NCBI GenBank assembly: GCA_026985705.1
Contig: JALSPY010000262.1
Span: 1 to 7,506, forward strand
Reading direction: 5' to 3'
DNA length: 7,506 nucleotides
Source of the DNA: Hydrogenothermaceae bacterium
GTDB taxonomy: Bacteria > Aquificota > Aquificia > Aquificales > Hydrogenothermaceae
In this document: piece after piece, positions 5,548-7,506 of the stretch
How the letters are laid out: each line of letters starts with the position of its first letter
Numbering within the stretch: the stretch's first letter is position 1
The notes under the pieces: generated by a model
Told to the model about the DNA's origin: nothing
The model's database searches: none
The model's input: only the letters and a program-made list of their open reading frames with translations
Program-made: the position numbers and the translations under genes

Positions 5548-6655
5548 TCTTTTTATTCTTTAACTCTTTAAAAAGCTGAAAATACTCCTCTGCTTTTCTA
5601 TCCACTGAAAACTTTTCAATATTTTTTAATGATAAATTTCTATATTTTTGATAAGTATTTTTATCAGTTAAGACTTTAATTATATAGTTTGACAAAGAAG
5701 TTATATCTTTTTCATTTACTTTTATTCCGCTGTTTCCTAAAACCTCTAAATGACCTCCATAACTATTGAAGGCTATAATAGGTAGTCCTAATGTCTGAGC
5801 CTCTAAGATAACAATAGAAGACCCCTCTAATAAAGAGGGTAAAACAAACAGTTTGGAATTTTTTAAATATTTATATGGATTACTTTTATAACCTAAAATA
5901 TAAACAGAGTTATTCAAACCTAACTTTTTTATTTCTTCTTCTAAAATTTTTCTTTGAGAACCATCTCCTACAATTACCAATTTTGCATTTTTTATATGGT
6001 TAACGACCTTCTTAAATGCTTTTATAAGATATATTTGTCCCTTTTCAACTTCTAATCTCCCTACATTTATAACAACAGGATTTATAAATATCTGTTTTTC
6101 ATATTCAGAAAGAGGTTCTTCAGATAATTTTTTAACTCTCTCTGTATTAATAAAATTTTGAATAACCTCTATTTTTTGTTCATCTAAAAAGAATGTTTTT
6201 TTTAAATCTTCCTTTACAAAGTTTGAAACAGCTAAAACTTTATCTAAATTTGAATAAAGTTTTTTTATTAGAAGTCTGTAAGGATACTTATACCAGTTTG
6301 TATTTTTCTTATAATTATCAACATAATGAACTGAACCTATGAAAACAGTTTTATCAAAATTTCCCAAATATTTTGTTAAACTAAGAATAATATTCTGGGT
6401 TAACATATAGCTAAAAACTATATCAAAATTTTCCCTTTCTAATATTTTTTTTAATCCTAAAGCTTTACCTATCTCCCCTTTTCTATTTAAAACATACTTT
6501 TGAAAATTTATATCTATATCATCTTCAGAATTTTTACTTACAACAAATCTAACATCTAAATCATATTTTTCCTTAAGTTTATTTGCTAAATCTACAGCTA
6601 ATTTTGCAGTTGAAGATATTTTCCAAAGATTATGGGAATAGAATAGTATTTTCAT
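5534..6655 (-). CDS. GT4-type (GT-B fold) glycosyltransferase
   Basis: The 373-residue product has the two-domain GT-B plan of retaining glycosyltransferases. The N-terminal acceptor domain begins KILFYSHNL and has VLAVSNFVKEDL near 140-151. The C-terminal donor domain contains VINVGRLEVEKG (195-206, with Arg200 and Lys205 for the nucleotide-sugar phosphates), LVIVGDGSQR (226-235), and the EX7E motif Glu277-Glu285 in LLEGSSIVILEAQTLG. No signal peptide or membrane span is seen, so it probably acts at the cytoplasmic face of the inner membrane, adding a sugar to a lipopolysaccharide, exopolysaccharide or glycolipid precursor. The sugar and acceptor cannot be read from sequence. The gene is not inside a polysaccharide cluster here. 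It starts after AAAGGG, 10 nt before the ATG. It follows lon on the same strand after 145 bp and converges on the aminotransferase gene with a 14-bp overlap. Confidence 0.9.
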   Translation of the reverse strand: MKILFYSHNLWKISSTAKLAVDLANKLKEKYDLDVRFVVSKNSEDDIDINFQKYVLNRKGEIGKALGLKKILERENFDIVFSYMLTQNIILSLTKYLGNFDKTVFIGSVHYVDNYKKNTNWYKYPYRLLIKKLYSNLDKVLAVSNFVKEDLKKTFFLDEQKIEVIQNFINTERVKKLSEEPLSEYEKQIFINPVVINVGRLEVEKGQIYLIKAFKKVVNHIKNAKLVIVGDGSQRKILEEEIKKLGLNNSVYILGYKSNPYKYLKNSKLFVLPSLLEGSSIVILEAQTLGLPIIAFNSYGGHLEVLGNSGIKVNEKDITSLSNYIIKVLTDKNTYQKYRNLSLKNIEKFSVDRKAEEYFQLFKELKNKKIKNS

Positions 6656-6800
6656 TTATATTTTTCCCTTTAAATTTTCATCTGTATTAGATGATTATAA
6701 TAAAAAACATCTGCATATAAAAAATATTAATAATTTTCCAGTTTTTAAAAGGAAATTAAGGACAAAAGAAAAGATTTTACAAGTTTAACCTACTTAAAAA
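6656..6800 (-). promoter_or_regulatory. Intergenic region upstream of the glycosyltransferase gene
   Basis: This 145-bp AT-rich gap lies between lon and the glycosyltransferase gene. A perfect TATAAT lies at 6699-6694 (minus strand), about 38 bp before the ATG, with no good -35. Two near-identical 9-mers, CATCTGTAT (6679-6687) and CATCTGCAT (6708-6716), flank that -10 box in direct orientation. The first also forms a small hairpin (CATCT / AGATG, 6679-6693). These could be an operator pair but are short enough to be chance. No convincing lon terminator was found. Confidence 0.35.
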
Positions 6801-7506
6801 CTAATTTTCTTCTTTATCTTTTTCTTCTTTGTCTTTTTTCTCTTTTACTTCCTTAATTTGTTGTTCAAAATTCTTTATAGCTATTTTAAATACCTCCTCC
6901 ACATGCTCTACAAATATCAGATTTAAATCTTTTCTTACAAAGGTTGGTAAATCTTCCATTACTTCATCTCTGTTATCTTTAGGTAGTATAACATTTTTTA
7001 TTCCTGCTCTCTTTGCAGCAAGGATTTTTTCTTTTAGACCTCCTACAGGTAAAACATTTCCCCTTAAGGTGATTTCTCCTGTCATAGCTACATCACTTCT
7101 AACAGGTAATTCCATCAAAATTGAACATATGGCAGTTGCTATAGATATTCCAGCAGAGGGTCCATCTTTAGGTATAGCTCCAGCTGGAACATGGACATGT
7201 ATATCATACTTTTGAAAAATTTTAGGCTCTATTCCATACTCTTTAGATTTAGACTTGATATAGGATAATGCAGTCATTGCACTTTCTTTCATAACGTCTC
7301 CCAAAGAACCTGTTAAAACTAAATTTCCTTTACCGGGCATTTTTGTTGCTTCTATTTTAAGGATTTCTCCTCCTACTGCTGTCCAAGCTAAACCATGAAC
7401 TACTCCTATCTGGTCTTTTTCCTCCTTCTCTGGCATATATAAAGGAGCACCTAAAAATTTTTTTACTAGAGATTTAGTTATTCTATACTTTTTCTTTTTT
7501 CCTTTT
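6801..7506 (-). CDS. lon: Lon protease (LonA), C-terminal protease domain; N-terminal part outside window
   Basis: Lon is a cytoplasmic ATP-dependent serine protease that degrades misfolded and regulatory proteins. The frame is open through the right edge: residues before the internal ATG at 7436 read ITKSLVKKFLGAPLYMPEK, matching the linker between the AAA+ and protease domains, so that ATG is not the start. The protease domain shows GVVHGLAWTAVGGE, HVHVPAGAIPKDGPSAG with the catalytic Ser (codon 7157-7155), TGEITLRGNVLPVGGLKEK with the catalytic Lys (codon 7034-7032), and KRAGIKNVILPKDN. About 235 codons are visible and the AAA+ module is missing only because of the window. After the domain there is an extra Lys/Glu-rich tail (about 6804-6860), absent from E. 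coli Lon. The stop is TAG. Confidence 0.97.
   Translation of the reverse strand, partial: KGKKKKYRITKSLVKKFLGAPLYMPEKEEKDQIGVVHGLAWTAVGGEILKIEATKMPGKGNLVLTGSLGDVMKESAMTALSYIKSKSKEYGIEPKIFQKYDIHVHVPAGAIPKDGPSAGISIATAICSILMELPVRSDVAMTGEITLRGNVLPVGGLKEKILAAKRAGIKNVILPKDNRDEVMEDLPTFVRKDLNLIFVEHVEEVFKIAIKNFEQQIKEVKEKKDKEEKDKEEN

Noticed and set aside
6829..7215. Plus-strand open frame of 128 codons opposite lon
   Set aside because: It mirrors the Lon protease domain, whose Ser/Lys dyad and motifs are intact on the minus strand; its Ser/Phe-rich sequence is the antisense of the Lys/Glu-rich Lon.
1..7506. CRISPR arrays, insertion sequences, tRNA genes, prophage or defence genes
   Set aside because: No regularly spaced repeats, transposase motifs, terminal inverted repeats or tRNA cloverleaf patterns were seen on either strand by eye.

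Overview
The window is AT-rich DNA, heavy in ATA and AGA codons, with one GC-rich island at about 890-1279 that is a structured RNA gene. That contrast, the Lys/Glu/Ile-rich proteins and an RNase P RNA that appears to lack helix P18 suggest a thermophile of the Aquificota, most like the Hydrogenothermaceae (Sulfurihydrogenibium/Persephonella group). This placement is inferred from features recalled from the literature; no search was run.

Layout. Bases 1-891 (+) are the 3' part of a membrane-anchored multiheme c-type cytochrome, open at the left edge. Tail-to-tail with it lies rnpB (about 890-1279, -). Upstream of rnpB on the same strand are an unrecognised 33-residue single-span membrane peptide (1307-1408), a CysK/CysM-type cysteine synthase (1436-2383) and an ExbD/TolR protein with a TTG start (2436-2840). 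These lie close together and probably form a leftward transcription unit exbD-cysK-small ORF, which may continue into rnpB because no separate rnpB promoter is convincing. A divergent control region of about 100 bp separates exbD from a rightward OsmC-family gene (2944-3333). Next come the ribosomal protein pair rplM-rpsI (3394-4290) behind an extended -10 promoter, then a DapC-type aminotransferase (4360-5547). The aminotransferase converges, with a 14-bp overlap, on a GT4-type glycosyltransferase (5534-6655, -). The right edge holds the C-terminal protease domain of a Lon protease (6801 to beyond 7506, -).

Functionally this is mostly core housekeeping: tRNA processing, ribosome assembly, cysteine and probably lysine/diaminopimelate synthesis, proteolysis and peroxide defence. 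Energy-transducing envelope parts (multiheme cytochrome, ExbD) lie at the left. I found no defence island, CRISPR array, transposon or phage module. The items most worth a second look are the P18-less RNase P RNA, a self-complementary stretch in its P1 3' strand that could act as a terminator, the uncharacterised small membrane ORF, and the truncated cytochrome.
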